The notes beneath the pieces were generated by a model that saw only the letters and a list, made by a program, of their open reading frames with translations, was not told the origin of the DNA and ran no database searches. A DNA stretch of 64,000 nucleotides from Guyanagaster necrorhizus (taxonomy: Eukaryota; Basidiomycota; Agaricomycetes; Agaricales; Physalacriaceae), in the NCBI RefSeq assembly GCF_019112545.1, contig NW_025064887.1, positions 385,448-449,447 on the forward strand. The letters are read 5' to 3'. Both the position numbers and the translations under genes were made by a program. Below are positions 37,352 to 49,163 of this stretch, one piece after another (positions within the stretch are counted from its first letter, which is position 1; each line of letters opens with the position of its first letter).

Positions 37352-38758
37352 ATGCCGGCGTCCCCACACTCGTTATCGTTCTCGCCGCCTGGAACGCCGT
37401 CGACGACGAAGCGTACGTCGCTCAGCCAGCTTCCATTGCCGTCCACAATGACCGCAACGCCCGGGTCTCGACGCACTCATCTACCAGGCATCAACCCTTC
37501 CACATCCTTCTTCCGTCCATCACGTCCATCCTTTTCGCGACCGTCGTCGTCGTCGTCGCAGCCCGATGAGCAGCAGTACGACTCAGACGCTTTCCCACTT
37601 AAGCGGCTCCACCCACTTGACGAGGACGACCACCGGCCATTCCGCCTGACGTCTAAGTCCTCTTCCGTCTCTTCGCCGAGCCCAATTCCTTCTTCTTTCA
37701 ATCCGACGCCCCCCCCGCTCCCTCTCAACTCAATTATCGCTACAGACCCCATATCTCATCGAACAATTCGACGCTATGCGCAACACCCTTCTCGCAATCG
37801 GTTTTTCTTTCATGGACGGCTTCTGACCAGCGGAGATACGCCCTGGGCATTCGCCGCCGCCTTGTGCATAGTGTTTGGCATATCTGGAGCCTTCTTTAGC
37901 TCAACCGCTGTCTGGTGGTGGCATAATGAAGGTCCGGGAGGTATTGTGTTAGTGGTGATAACTGCCTACCTCTCCCTTGTGACGATCGTCAGTATGCTCG
38001 TAACAGCATTTACTGACCCGGGCATCTTGCCTAGAGGTCTGGATGAAGATCCACCGTATCATGAAGTGGAGAGTGGAGATGGATCGAGTGCACCCATGCC
38101 GAGAATCCTAAAGGTCCGAGCTGATGTGTATGTACTCTAAAACTGTTCCTTAGCGCGTCTCACGTTCTTCCTCAGCGTACGCGTCAAATATTGCCCTACG
38201 TGCCGAACATACCGTCCACCACGATCTACTCATTGCAAACTCTGCGACAATTGTATCGACGGCTGCGATCATCACTGTCAGTGGGTGAATAACTGTGTCG
38301 GTCGCCGCAATTATACATCTTTCTTCACTCTTCTTCTTGCCGCCGCCATGACCCTCGTCGTTGTCATAATATCTTCTGCTCTGCATCTTTACTTCCTCAC
38401 CCGGCGTAATGACATCGCTTTCCGGAAGGCCTTGAGCCACGGTCAAGGTACAGGAAGCGCGGTGGCCTTTTGTCTGAGCATCGCGGTCATTTGGCCTATT
38501 GGCGCGCTCCTGACGTATCATATGCGCCTACTCCTGCTCAATATTACGACGATAGAACAGATACGAAACCAGGCCCACAAGACGCTCGTCGCTGGACCTG
38601 CACCACCCAATCCGTTCTCACATGGCTCGTGGAGGAGAAATATTGTTGCTGTGTTATGTAGACCCAGAGGATATTCCTGGCTTGATCCCACGGGAGTAGT
38701 AATGGAGGACAGGAGAGAGGTTAATCCTGGAATGCATATCGGGGTGGATGTCGTCTAG
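37352..38758 (+). CDS. ERF2: DHHC palmitoyltransferase, ERF2-like
   Basis: Membrane enzyme that attaches palmitate to cysteines (in yeast Erf2 acts on Ras at the ER). The ATG at 37352 gives [20 protein letters not shown] and a long disordered N-terminus. Helices 1-2 are [20 protein letters not shown] and [20 protein letters not shown], followed by the DPG motif [10 protein letters not shown]. One intron (donor gtatgt) joins RADV to [20 protein letters not shown]. The catalytic zinc-rich core is [20 protein letters not shown] with DHHC. Helices 3-4 are [20 protein letters not shown] and [20 protein letters not shown], and then the TTxE motif in [10 protein letters not shown]. About 450 residues. 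The four-helix layout and long N-terminus match Erf2 best. The usual Pro after DHHC is Gln. Confidence 0.85.
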
Positions 38759-39075
38759 CTCGCTCCTTGATTATACTGTTAACCCCTCTTGTATTCGGGT
38801 TCTAGGGTTTATACTTATTCCATGGTCAATACTGACAATCATCAATTGAGGTGACGCATCAATACAACACTTCTCGTTTTCCTTCAAGTTCTCTGTAGCG
38901 GATGTAGGAATACAGGGTGATAACATTAAGAATAAGATGGATATGTGCGTGCGTCAGTAGTCGTTAAAAGTCCGTAAATGTGCCTGTAATAAAATAAACA
39001 ACCAAGAGCCTGACAAATGTGATGAATCCACCAATAAGGTAAGTCAAAAATCGTTAACATAACGGAAATGAAAGG
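38759..39075. other. Convergent 3' flanks
   Basis: Tail-to-tail interval between the palmitoyltransferase and the minus-strand membrane-protein gene. A/T-rich (aataaaataaacaacc around 38987) as expected for polyadenylation; no gene seen. Confidence 0.5.
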
Positions 39076-40669
39076 TCATCTCGTCCTTGGGGAAATCTTA
39101 CTCGCATGTAAATCCTTGATGTCGAAAAAGACACTGATGCCAAACGCCACACATAAAAGACAGGCGGCAGCACTGGATACATTATACGCGTTGCACCACC
39201 CTTCGTAGTCACCACTGGGACACCTCTTGCCCAGCAGCACAACCACGAACACGGCACCCCATATGATAAGCCCAAAGACGTCGACCACGGCAACTTTCTT
39301 AGCCCGGGACCGCGCCCGCCGCCGTTCCGCCTCCATATGAAGCCCAGTAAACACGCTCCTCCTAGCAGGTTTTGCATTCTTTTTGCGGCGCGAAGAGGCA
39401 GTAGATCCTTCCCACCGTGTAGCATCGTCTTCTGAATCAGAGATTTCCTCTTGTGGTGGTTGAAACATTGTCGGGTCGACGATGAGGTTGACCTGAACAT
39501 CTTGCGACGGTGGACCTTCCTTCTTCCCTTTCTTTTTCTTCTTGTCGTTTCCACATACAGGTAGCACCATCATCCCGTTAAGTCCAGGAGCGCTTCGCTC
39601 CTTCTTTGGTCGCTTGATACACGGACGCACGACGAACATCCCGAAGAGAAGAAGAAATGTCATGATGGCGACAATGTAAAGAACGTACGCAGCTGGTGTA
39701 CCCGCTGGCGGAGGTGTCCCCTTCGTTTTGATGGCCTAATCAAGCATTCATTATTGGAGAGGAAACCTAAGACAAAGTCAATTGCCCTACCACAGCAGCA
39801 TATATCCCGGGGATACCAGCAGCCAGGGACAGCAGCACCTGAAGAACTCTCGTTGTAGTACGTTTCCTCGGCCCTTGTGTAATCAGATTTCCTCTTCCAT
39901 CTGCCATACCAATCTGCGGTCTCTCCTCTCCTTGCTGCGCAGTATTGGGAGTGTTCGCAAACTCCCTTTCAAGCATTCGAATGCGCTCCTCTTTGAGAGA
40001 TGGATCAAGGTACGAAGGGGGGTCTGGATCGGATGACCAAGGAAGAGCATTTGAGTCAGTATACTGAGTGGAATGTGTCGGAAATGAGTTGTAGGTATGG
40101 CCCGGATCGAATGGTGTCCCGTTATGAGATATTCGCTTGGGCGGTAGAATGTATGGGTCTTCGTCGAATGGTAGGGAATTCTGAGGCGGTGAGGTATACC
40201 AATATCGAGTAAAGGCAGGAAAGCGGGAGGCGTCAATGTCATGATCGGAGTCTGCGATATGGGCCTGCGCCGCTGTCGCTGGTGGTGGTGGTGACGGCAA
40301 AGGAAAGGGACGAAACCTAGATGCATTATTGCGAGAGTTTGACGAGCGTGTTTCCCCTCTAGACACAAAGCTGGGTACTCCCCGATGCACAGAATCATGG
40401 TCGAAATCATTCGGATCTTCATTATAGTCGTAATTTGGCTGCGCAGGTGGCTGCCTACGCAGCATCGCAGCATAGTCCGCCAAGTCCAGTGCCTCTACAC
40501 TGGGCTCCCTCCTCCGTGCCGGCGGGTTGTATGTCGGGAACCAAGGATAGTTCAATTTGGAATCATAGAATTCAGTCCGTGGATTTGGGTCGAAAGGTTC
40601 AGGAGACCACGGCCTCCGAAATTGAGACGTCGGCGGTGGCGAGTCGTGGTCCCTGAGGGAGGCGTACAT
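39076..40669 (-). CDS. Uncharacterised multi-pass membrane protein with a long disordered N-terminus
   Basis: Two exons. The ATG at 40669 opens about 270 residues rich in Pro, Ser, Asp and Tyr (FRRPWSPEPFDPNPRTEFYD, SLKEERIRMLEREFANTPNT). Helices follow: VLQVLLSLAAGIPGIYAAVV, then (after an intron with donor gtaggg) AYVLYIVAIMTFLLLFGMFV. A Lys-rich loop (NDKKKKKGKKEG) precedes a second helix pair, VAVVDVFGLIIWGAVFVVVL and AAACLLCVAFGISVFFDI. Four helices in about 480 residues, with both N- and C-termini probably cytosolic. I do not recognise a functional domain. A CGTCAC/GTGACG inverted pair lies about 60 bases upstream of the start. Confidence 0.75.
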
Positions 40670-40731
40670 TGTCGCGGAAGGAGGGAGAGCGACGTTGGGG
40701 ACGACGATGACAGCTTAAGCCAAGGAACGTT

Positions 40732-40747
40732 CGTCACACGAGTGACG
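40732..40747. promoter_or_regulatory. CRE-like inverted repeat upstream of the membrane-protein gene
   Basis: cgtcac-acga-gtgacg: two 6-base arms facing each other, the right one continuing as TGACGTA. TGACG half-sites are typical of bZIP (ATF/CREB) factors. Placed about 63 bases upstream of the ATG at 40669 on the minus strand. Confidence 0.45.
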
Positions 40748-40749
40748 TA

Positions 40750-41004
40750 TTAGCACGCCGGCCCGCCTAAGTTAGATGTCGACGAGATGCCAGTCATATT
40801 TTCTTTTATTTTTTCAAGGGCACACATGCAACTCTTCACACATGTTTTCTCTACATTCCAAACAACGAAGGAGCAACTTGAAGCGAAGCCATCAGTACGC
40901 GTTGTTGATGGATGACATTGATGCGGACACTGGGTGTAACCCTCGTCGCCAGCTTGGCAGTACTGTACACACAACTCTTGCACAGAATACAGTAGACTGT
41001 TATA
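40750..41004 (-). CDS. Cysteine-rich reading frame, possibly an exon of a small protein
   Basis: The frame is open from an acceptor-like tataacag (about 41005) to a stop at 40750. It contains ELCVQYCQAGDEGYTQCPHQ with a CX3C-X9-CX3C spacing, then SCSFVVWNVEKTCVKSCMC. No ATG or clean upstream exon was found between it and the UBC9 stop at 41074. It may therefore be 3' UTR sequence, a short unannotated gene, or chance. The regular cysteine spacing is why it is listed. Confidence 0.25.
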   Translation of the reverse strand, partial: YNSLLYSVQELCVQYCQAGDEGYTQCPHQCHPSTTRTDGFASSCSFVVWNVEKTCVKSCMCALEKIKENMTGISSTSNLGGPAC

Positions 41005-41073
41005 CCAATTAAACTAGAAACAAAAAAAAGGACAGCGCACAGGACCGAGGTGGCGGCTGAAAAAAGCTGACAA

Positions 41074-41924
41074 CTACTTGGGTATATTCTCCCGAGCTTG
41101 TTGACGAATCTTCTTCCTGCAAGATATTAGCAAGGTGGCAGTCGAAACAAACTTTAAACGTACTCGTATGCTACCTTGTCATTCCTGGAGATGGAGATTG
41201 ATTTAACCAACAACCCAAACGTGGGATTACGGCAAGTACGCACTTGAACATCGTGTATGCCTCGCTCTGGGCAGGGTCATTCACATTGGGATCATCAAGA
41301 AGATCCTGTATACCTAGCAAAATCTAGACAGAGGCATGAGATAAATCTAGACGCCCCAGCGATTGACCGCACCTGTTTAATCGTGATAGCTGGCTTCCAC
41401 GACTTTTCCTCATCTAGGATCGATAAGCAAACCGTGCCAGAGGGATAAACATTCGGGTGGAACAGAGGCGGTGTAAATTTGCCTGTATGACAGGTAAGAG
41501 GATGACATAAAGGAAAGATATGCCACGGACATTTGGGTGGCTTTGAGGGATAATCTGGACAGGGCAACGAGGATGAGGGGGAGCGACAGAAAACGCCAAA
41601 AGACGAACACACCTTCAGGAAAAATCATAGTTAGTTTGAATAACCCGCCGTCCCATGCAGTCTGAGGTTATTCGAGTTAACAAGAGGCGTGCCGAAGAGC
41701 ACAGCCCATATATCTACGTACACCAGATTTCCCTGGGATTCCGACTTCCCATTCCATGAGATTCATGGATCCATCGGACGCCTTCGAAGGTTTGGCAAAA
41801 AATCCCTGGATCAATATCAGTCACCACTGCGAAAAACAGTTCACAGCGAGATACACACGAAGGGATGGTCTTTCCGCCACTGCTTGCGCTCTTCCGCCAA
41901 TCGCGGCCTGCAGATACCCGACAT
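41074..41924 (-). CDS. UBC9: UBC9, SUMO-conjugating enzyme E2
   Basis: Carries SUMO on a cysteine and passes it to lysines of target proteins; mainly nuclear. Exons from the ATG at 41924: [22 protein letters not shown], then [53 protein letters not shown] and [15 protein letters not shown]. The catalytic site is [20 protein letters not shown], with Cys93 exactly at the family position and the HPN asparagine at 85. The end is [20 protein letters not shown], then [27 protein letters not shown]. 158 residues, as in other Ubc9 proteins, including the Ubc9-specific KSW insertion. Eight short exons, all GT-AG. Confidence 0.96.
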
Positions 41925-42166
41925 GCTGAGCCGTTGGAAACTTGGCGAAGGAAGAGAGTGAATATGCTTAGTCAGCCTAGAGCTTGGTGAGACTGACTCT
42001 AATGCTAAAAGTTATATTGAATTAAAGTTTTCCCTGCTGGGGTATTGGGATTGCGGCTTCTACTACAATTGCAAGGAGCCTTTTATAATGCTTAGGTGGG
42101 GGGGGGGGAAGAACAAAGAAAAAGACTGGTTCAAAACTCTTATTGTCGTACAAAAACACAATGGAT

Positions 42167-42713
42167 CTACACCAAAAGCTTTTCGATATCAAATTTAATG
42201 GTCTCTATCTGGCTGACCAGTTCCCTCTGCTCATTTCTGAGGACGCTAACAGCAATGACCGGCCTAGTGACCCCGCAAGCACGTCCTAGGGCTGCCTTTG
42301 ACGGGACAAACACATACGGGACATTCTAAGGGAACCCTTAGATACATGGCGAGATAAAAGCCTTACAAACTCACCTTTTCTTCACACAAGAGTGGAAGAT
42401 GGAGCAAAATCTCCAAGGGCTCTGTGTCAGCCGTCAACACAATGAACTCAGAAATTCCCCGATTCAGAGTTTTCGTCGCTGTGAGAAACTGATGATCAGA
42501 AACAAAAACATTCACCAAGAGCGCTAGAATTATACCTTCATTGGCACCTTTCTTAAGCTGCTTGTAGTCGGTGGCCTGCTGAACCAGGTCAAGAATCTAT
42601 ATGGTATCGGTTAGGCCGCGAACCACCAATTGCATAAGAATACGCACAGAGTTCGTCAATTCGGGATCAGCAAGGGGCCATGCTTTTCCTTTTCCTCCCG
42701 CATCGTCAGCCAT
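42167..42713 (-). CDS. SNU13: SNU13 (15.5K / NHP2L1), snRNP and snoRNP kink-turn protein
   Basis: Binds the kink-turn of U4 snRNA and of C/D box snoRNAs; needed for splicing and rRNA methylation. Four exons from the ATG at 42713: [42 protein letters not shown], then [35 protein letters not shown], and [29 protein letters not shown]. The end is [13 protein letters not shown]. 129 residues, the usual size. The L7Ae RNA-contact loop ([12 protein letters not shown]) and the RACGV block are intact. Confidence 0.96.
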
Positions 42714-45499
42714 TGCAGTTGGATGTCTTTTGAGTATGAAAAGATTGGAGTTGACCTCACGATTGATCCTTGGTCGTCGCTGGGCGTGAGCGTCGATGAC
42801 GTTTGAAAAAATTCTCAGGCCGATTCGAAATGTCCATAAAGGGTCTTTGCTGCCAAATCACCGATCGATCGCCTTTTTTAGCATGACTCTTGACTTGTTG
42901 ACTCTCCGTCTTCTGAAACCAGTTTCCTCAGGTATATTGGCGTGGCGCATTACTATGATACAGGTACATGTATAACAGCGAACATATAGACTAATTTCCC
43001 GCCCTTGGTACCCAAGGGCGGGCTTGTCTTGTCGCATCTGCGTTTCGGTCCCACAGCCAAGTCAGCTTCTGCATATTCTGGAGCGTAGTTTGGCAATCTG
43101 GGTTTGCCCATTCTTGTGAATGCCCTCAAGCTTTCTATGAACTTACTACGAGCTTCAATTCCCTCCTTTGTTCCTCCTGCGTCGCGTTCGGAAAAAGCCT
43201 GCTATGCTGATTTGAACTGGTTTCCCGCCGTAGCGATGGATTAACAAGGTGAGAATATCGAAATATAGAAGCTTAACCTTGTGAATACATCGTGTAATAT
43301 GGACGTGATCCGTGTTGATGCTCTCACACTCCACGATGCCGACTATTCCTCGACGTGCGTAGAGAGCGTGGTTGAGGTGATTCACAAATTGGAGTCAAGC
43401 TTGTACGAAGCGGTTACGTACGACAGCGAAGACATGTCCGGACCAGGAGTAACCGCGTGGACGATGTCTCAGGCCGCCGGCATCTAGAACTGTGGTGCGC
43501 CAACCGGACGACAACACAGCTCTAGTAGTTCACTACATTGGCCGCAGAGGCGCCGACGGGCAACAACAAGCAATGCAGGGCAATTACAGCGGCGATACGC
43601 GTTGCTACATATTACCATGGAATTGGGATATCTTTTGAGCATGGAGGCCGAGCTGAGCGCAAGAGAAGGCTTTAATGCCACTGATTCGTGTTCAGTTACG
43701 AAAGTAGAGACGAAAGCCCAAATAGATCCTAGTTGGCGTAGTGATTTGGTGACTCTACAATCCTTACATGTAGTGCCATCACGGTGTAGCTACCGTTGCT
43801 AGCAGCTGCCCTTGACTAGGATAAATTCGAGAGATCGGAAATGTTACCGCGCTGCGGAAATTGCCCGTCCAAGTCATACGTCGTTACCCCAATCAACAAA
43901 CTACTGTTTATCTGCATCGAGTATTGCAGTAGAGATGTGTCATGAAACAACACGAGACCAAACTAGTTGTCACCATAAAATTTGGAAGACAGGGAGTGGA
44001 AAGGGGGAAGGAACGAAATGTCGAAGGCGTCCGGCGACAGCCGAATCCCCCACGTGGTCAGTGGCGTATGGGCAAAATCCTGTTCCAGGTTTCTCTCTCT
44101 TACCCATGTTACTTCCGGGTGCATCATGCACCATTAGCGAGGTGGCCTGTCCATACTTGTTATCCTGCTCTGGCGTGTACTTTCCTTACCTCTTTCTCTT
44201 TGCATATTTGCGAACTATATCATTTTCTGGCCTTTTTCCTGGGCATTGCTCCTAGGGCACCGAGTTTTTCGTTTGCGGCGACGTTGGGTGTTTGTTAATC
44301 TAGAAAAGCGGCAAAATTCTACAAGTGTCTTTCTTATGTTCCTCATCTCTTCTACCCGTTTCTTACATACACGTTCCCAGACTGATGCATCTTTGCAGTG
44401 GCTCATGGGCGTCCTTCTCTCACACCGGTTTAGAACGCGCGGCATCCCTTCGACGATACCATGCCATGGTGGGCTGCGTCGCTCCATGATCTCTTTTTTC
44501 GTGCGAATAGTCCCTTGGTTCCTTGTTTTCCTGTCTTCTGCTGGACGATTGCTCCGACTGAACGCCGCAGATAGCCATCGCGATGACTCAGGGTTCTCAG
44601 GCTCTATCTACTTCGTGGACTTCTCTCTCATGCTTTCTTTTGTCTCTTCTCTTTGCCAGTTACACCAGGATCACTCGCTTAAAAGACGTTCTGACCATGG
44701 TTACTGATTAGCGCGACCTCGTCCAATGCACACAATTGCCTGGACACAGACGTGGCTGTCCTTCTGCTGGGTGGTTATGTGAGACGTTTTGACGTTTTTC
44801 ATCTTTTGCTCGCCGTTTTGTGCAGCGCGAACTTTTTCGCAGGCTCGGCACGGATGCGAGTACTCGATCCTTGATGTGCGCCCACCACTTTCGTCCAACA
44901 GCCCACCCAGCCCTCCGCGATGCCACCATGGCTTAAAATATGCCAGGGCTTCCGGAATGTTTCTGGGTGTCGATGCTTCTCGTTATCATTTTTCGTCGAT
45001 GGGAGACGTCTTGGGACCGCAACTCATGCCTTGACGCACATATCGCAGTTTCAGTATACATCTTGTATGTTGTCTTTCACCATATCATCCCACTGCCCAT
45101 CTTTCTGACTTGAGAAACAAATGTACGCTTCCAATGACAAGTATCGGAGATAAACAAAGCTAACTCCTAATTTGTATGTAGAGTCGTAAAGCATTTTTTG
45201 TCGAAAACCTTAGGTATGTTTATCTTCATTCCTACCTTCCTACCATAGTTCTCAAAACTCCCTTAGCTCTGAATACAATTATACATTGGAAAGGCGCAGC
45301 ATCTCATGTGACGTCATTGTTTGTTTAAGATAAGAATTTTCTGTGCCGAATTCGCCGAGCCGAACCCACCCAGTTCGGAAATCCGACAACGCCTCACGAC
45401 GACGAGGGCGTGGGCATTGACATCGTCAACGACCTCAAGCATTATTGTGTGGACTTTTCCCATACTACCCTCTGATTCCAACGCAACACTCTCCATGAC
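42714..45499. other. Long gene-poor interval, SNU13 / EPL1
   Basis: About 2.8 kb between two divergent genes. The longest frames (plus 43812-44255 and 44246-44707, minus 44215-44487) have no recognised domain and no plausible intron structure. A perfect inverted repeat lies at 42998-43022. A C/T-rich, T-rich plus-strand stretch at 44080-44680 could be a long leader or transcribed non-coding region, but nothing proves it. Confidence 0.5.
42998..43022. repeat. Perfect 11-base inverted repeat around a TAC centre
   Basis: cccgcccttgg-tac-ccaagggcggg. Both 11-base arms match exactly and the sequence is GC-rich against A/T-rich surroundings. It could form a strong hairpin or be a symmetric factor site. 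It lies 285 bases upstream of the SNU13 start. Confidence 0.85.
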
Positions 45500-48400
45500 A
45501 TGCCCCGTTCTCAACCACCGGTGCCATCCACTCTCAGGAATCGCAACCGGATTACGAACAAGAGCCGTCTCAGAATTCACATTGGAAATGTCGAGGCCGA
45601 TCCGATTATCCCTGATGAGGACGACGAGAAGCACCGTATGCTCCAGAGCGTTGCAGGTGTCGACCAGGAGGATGCGAATGTAAGTGCTCGCTGTGAGCCA
45701 ATCAGAGTCATTCATTCCGCCATCACTGGGTGGCAGTGCGATCCGTGGATTTGCTGACTAATCGACTTCTTCAGGAACACCACTTGCAACAAGTCCTCAG
45801 TGAGGCAGCATTGCGCAACCAGCACTCTGTGCGGCCCGCTCGGGGCGCATCTGATAAGACCGCGAGCTCCGTCGCATATATTCCGACCCCCGACTCCACT
45901 GGAGTCGTCGATAATTACGAGACTCTTTATCCTGCTAATAAATGGAGGGATCCAGCCTCGTATGTGTTCTCCTCGGAAACTGTTGAGGAGAAGTGTCAGA
46001 TCGGACTTGCCCATGGATGCACCTACTACATGGATGAACGGGACAAAGAGTGGCTGGACAAGAACAATGAGGAAGCCAGAGGTGAAGGAACTAGTACCCA
46101 AGCATCACTTTCAGCCAGTACGAGGACGTCGGCGCGAAGTGCCAAGAGCAAGGGTAAGGAACCTGATACTGCAACTCCGGTTCAGGTTGGAGAGGAACAC
46201 TTCGAGTTGGTGATGGGATTGTTCGAGCTGATTACGCATGAGGAAACAGAGTATTTGCATCATGTACGCAGGAGATGCTTATACTGCATTGTCAGCTCAC
46301 TGATAAGTCATACGCAGAGTCTGAAAGAGGGCATGACTTTTCCGGAGTTTTCGAACTATCACGATACCTTCGCGAACACCCTTCCGGATTCCCTGTTCGC
46401 CCGATATTTTGTCCCTCGGGGAATCCCCCCTCCTCTGCAATTGCTACGCATGGCTCGTTTGATATATCCGTATTGGAAGGAGCGCAGAATTGAACGAGGT
46501 GGTCAACGGATTATACCTCAGCTTAATGTAAATTCTGTGCAACCTATCAGCTCTTCTTTTCTCACAATCATTTTAGGGTGATGAGTCGGATATTTTGAAT
46601 GAATCCTACATTTGCTTCCGTCGGCGAGAAGCGAAGGCCATCCGCAAAACTCGCGCTTCGCAAGTAAATTCCTCTGACAGGCTGAATGCTCTGAACAAAC
46701 AACTTTCTGAACCCTTGGAAATTTCGAAGGATATCATCAGACGAGAGTGTACCAAATGCGAATTGGGGCGGCTTGGGTTGAACGTTTGGCAACGCCGTAT
46801 TGCAATTGTTGATCTCAAACGTAGAAATCCTTCTCTTGCTGGTGATACTTCGAATGAGGAGCTCCTAGTCGACAAAGAACCTCCTGCGAAGAAACCAGAC
46901 CTGTTAGTGTTTAGATTGCATTCCCTTTTGTTGACTATAATAAACTCATCTTTTTTTTTTTCTAGCCGCGCACGTATACCAGTCAAGCCAGAGGTTATTA
47001 TACCCTCACCTGCTATTCGCACGGAACCGTCCATTCGTCCAAAAGAGAGATGTGCTGCAATACACGCGAAAGTCGAGAACGCCTTGCAGAAACGAAAGGA
47101 AAAAGATCATCAATGGGAGGACACTATCGATGTAAGTGTTTACTTCTCTTTTCCTTCGGTCATTGCCCATCCATATACATAGAACTCCTATGTTCCATCA
47201 TTTGTGTCTTTTCCTTCTCGAGTCTTCAAGCATGTGGGACCTTCCGATGCCCCTAAGTGGCCAGCAGTGTCATTATCATCAACTCTGGATTCAAGCCCTG
47301 CTTCAACGCGACTACGACAACCAAGACCAGTTCGTCTACGTATCGGGCGAGGCGGTCGTATGCATCTAGATCGACGAGGTACACTTTCTGGGTTGGTAAC
47401 TCGGCGGGAAAGTCCTACCGACCCGGATGGTATGGATGTCGACGTAGACACCGAGCAGACGAAGCGATTGCAAGAACGTTGGCGCTTCGACTCCGATGAC
47501 GCACCATCGATTGGCATTTCAAATTCTGAAGAGCAGGATCGACAACTCGTCGACGACTACGGTCTCAAGTGAGTCCAATGCTTACATGTGTTCTATACTC
47601 CGGCTTACTTTTATCTTAGATATATCCGGCATTCTGTTCACCTTCTGGCTGACGTAGACCAGAGTCTTTTGACGGACCCTTCCATAACTAAATACAACTC
47701 TGATGGTCGTAAAGAGGTCGTCATTCCTTTCAAGCTGGGTCTTGCCAATGCCATCGTTAGACGCGACATGGGCCCCAGACCTGGACCACAGCCAATGATT
47801 TCCCACGCTGCCCAGCAAGCGCAAGTAGCCGCACAGCAGGGTACGATAATGCCCATGCCAAACGGTTCCCCCATATCCTCCCAGCAACAGGTTAAGATGT
47901 CGAGCGCTGGTCTAAGCCACATGCGCATATCTTCTAGTGGCATGCGCGTAGGGCCGGTGATTCCTAATGGGATGCACAGTGCCTCGCCTCCATTATCCTC
48001 GCCCTCTTCCGCCCTACAACTTTCTCCTCCCCTCAGTGGTATAAATGGTGTCGCCCGCGCCGCTATAAATATGCCACACCTTGATGCTGTCAAGATCGAA
48101 TCTGGATATTCTATACCGAACGGTGCAGTGGCTATTCCGCAATCATCTCCGTCTCCACATTTGCAGGAAGCTGTTCCTCATGTGCAAGAGGTCAATATCA
48201 ATGGTCAAGGTAACTTGGCTAAGTTACAGGAGCCGCTTCATATCCTACATCCTGGATACCATATTAATGGCTTCCAAGGATCCCCCCTTTCGAATCATGC
48301 GCAGTACATGAACGTCCAGAGTGGACTGAGTGCCCAACAAATGCAAAATCTGAAATCGGTGTTCGCAGCCCCTGGTAACCAGGATATGACGGCTATTCAG

Positions 48401-48808
48401 ATCAATGGCGTGCGTCCTATTCCTAGTCCATATATGCACGTTGTACCACAGAACGTGAACTACAATCCAGCTAACATCAGTAACATGAAGCTTCCGGCGG
48501 TGCGCCAACAGATACAGTGGTCGCACGGAGTCAATGGCTCTCCGATGCTAAGGCCAACGGCTGTGGCTAATGGATTGGACGTCACAATGATCAGTGGGTC
48601 CCTCTCGCCGAATCTGGCACATGTTACACCAGCGTCGGCGAATGGAACGAGGATGGCCTTGTCGCGAAACATGTTGTCACCCCATGTTCAGCATAGCAGC
48701 CCCTCACCCATACCCTCGATTTCACAATCACAATCTCCGCCTCGCCTACCCTCGACGCCAACGATGGCAACGGCACAGCCTGTGGGGGCAACACAAGGCA
48801 GTTATTGA
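45500..48808 (+). CDS. EPL1: EPL1, enhancer of polycomb-like subunit of NuA4
   Basis: Scaffold of the NuA4 (Esa1) histone H4 acetyltransferase. The ATG at 45500 gives MPRSQPPVPSTLRNRNRITN. The EPcA region includes IPTPDSTGVVDNYETLYPAN with KWRDPASYVFSS, YYMDERDKEWLDKNNEEARG, FELVMGLFELITHEETEYLH, FPEFSNYHDTFANTLPDSLF, YPYWKERRIERGGQRIIPQL and SYICFRRREAKAIRKTRASQ. A later exon, reached by the intron after WEDTID, reads NSYVPSFVSFPSRVFKHVG and RLRIGRGGRMHLDRR. The last exon is a long Gln/Pro/Ser/Met-rich tail ending PVGATQGSY. About 985 residues. The N-terminal domain is what binds the acetyltransferase; the tail is poorly conserved. Confidence 0.92.
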
Positions 48809-49160
48809 TGTTTTCTTCTGCGTTTTCTCGGGTTCTCATGTACAGCTAATATATCTCTTTCTCTCTTGTACTCTTGGTCGGCACGTTTGTTTTGTTCTTA
48901 TAATGACATAAATTACTTCCTCTCCTCGCGTCGTGTATTTTATTAGAGATTTATCATTCATTCTCTCGATGAGCAGAGGTCAAAACTCCAGTTTCCGTAT
49001 GCAGTTTCGATACATTTCTCGTAATACATAGGTCCTCTTATTGTACTTGTGAATATTGTACTTCGGACTGGAATATTATGTGATTGCCAATCGGAAATTT
49101 GATAGAAGCGTCAAGGTGGGTGCACGCGGACACACGTTAGCACCCAACGACTTCCAAATT
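48809..49160. other. 3' flank of EPL1
   Basis: T-rich and A/T-rich downstream sequence (tatttattagagatttatca) suited to transcript ending. No gene seen. Confidence 0.45.
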
Positions 49161-49163
49161 TCA

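Noticed and set aside
43812..44707. Plus-strand frames of about 150 codons in the SNU13/EPL1 gap
   Set aside because: One starts at TTG; composition follows the local T/C-rich DNA; no family resemblance or splice pattern.
45314..45715. 133-codon minus-strand frame at the EPL1 start
   Set aside because: Antisense to the EPL1 first exon and leader; no recognisable content.
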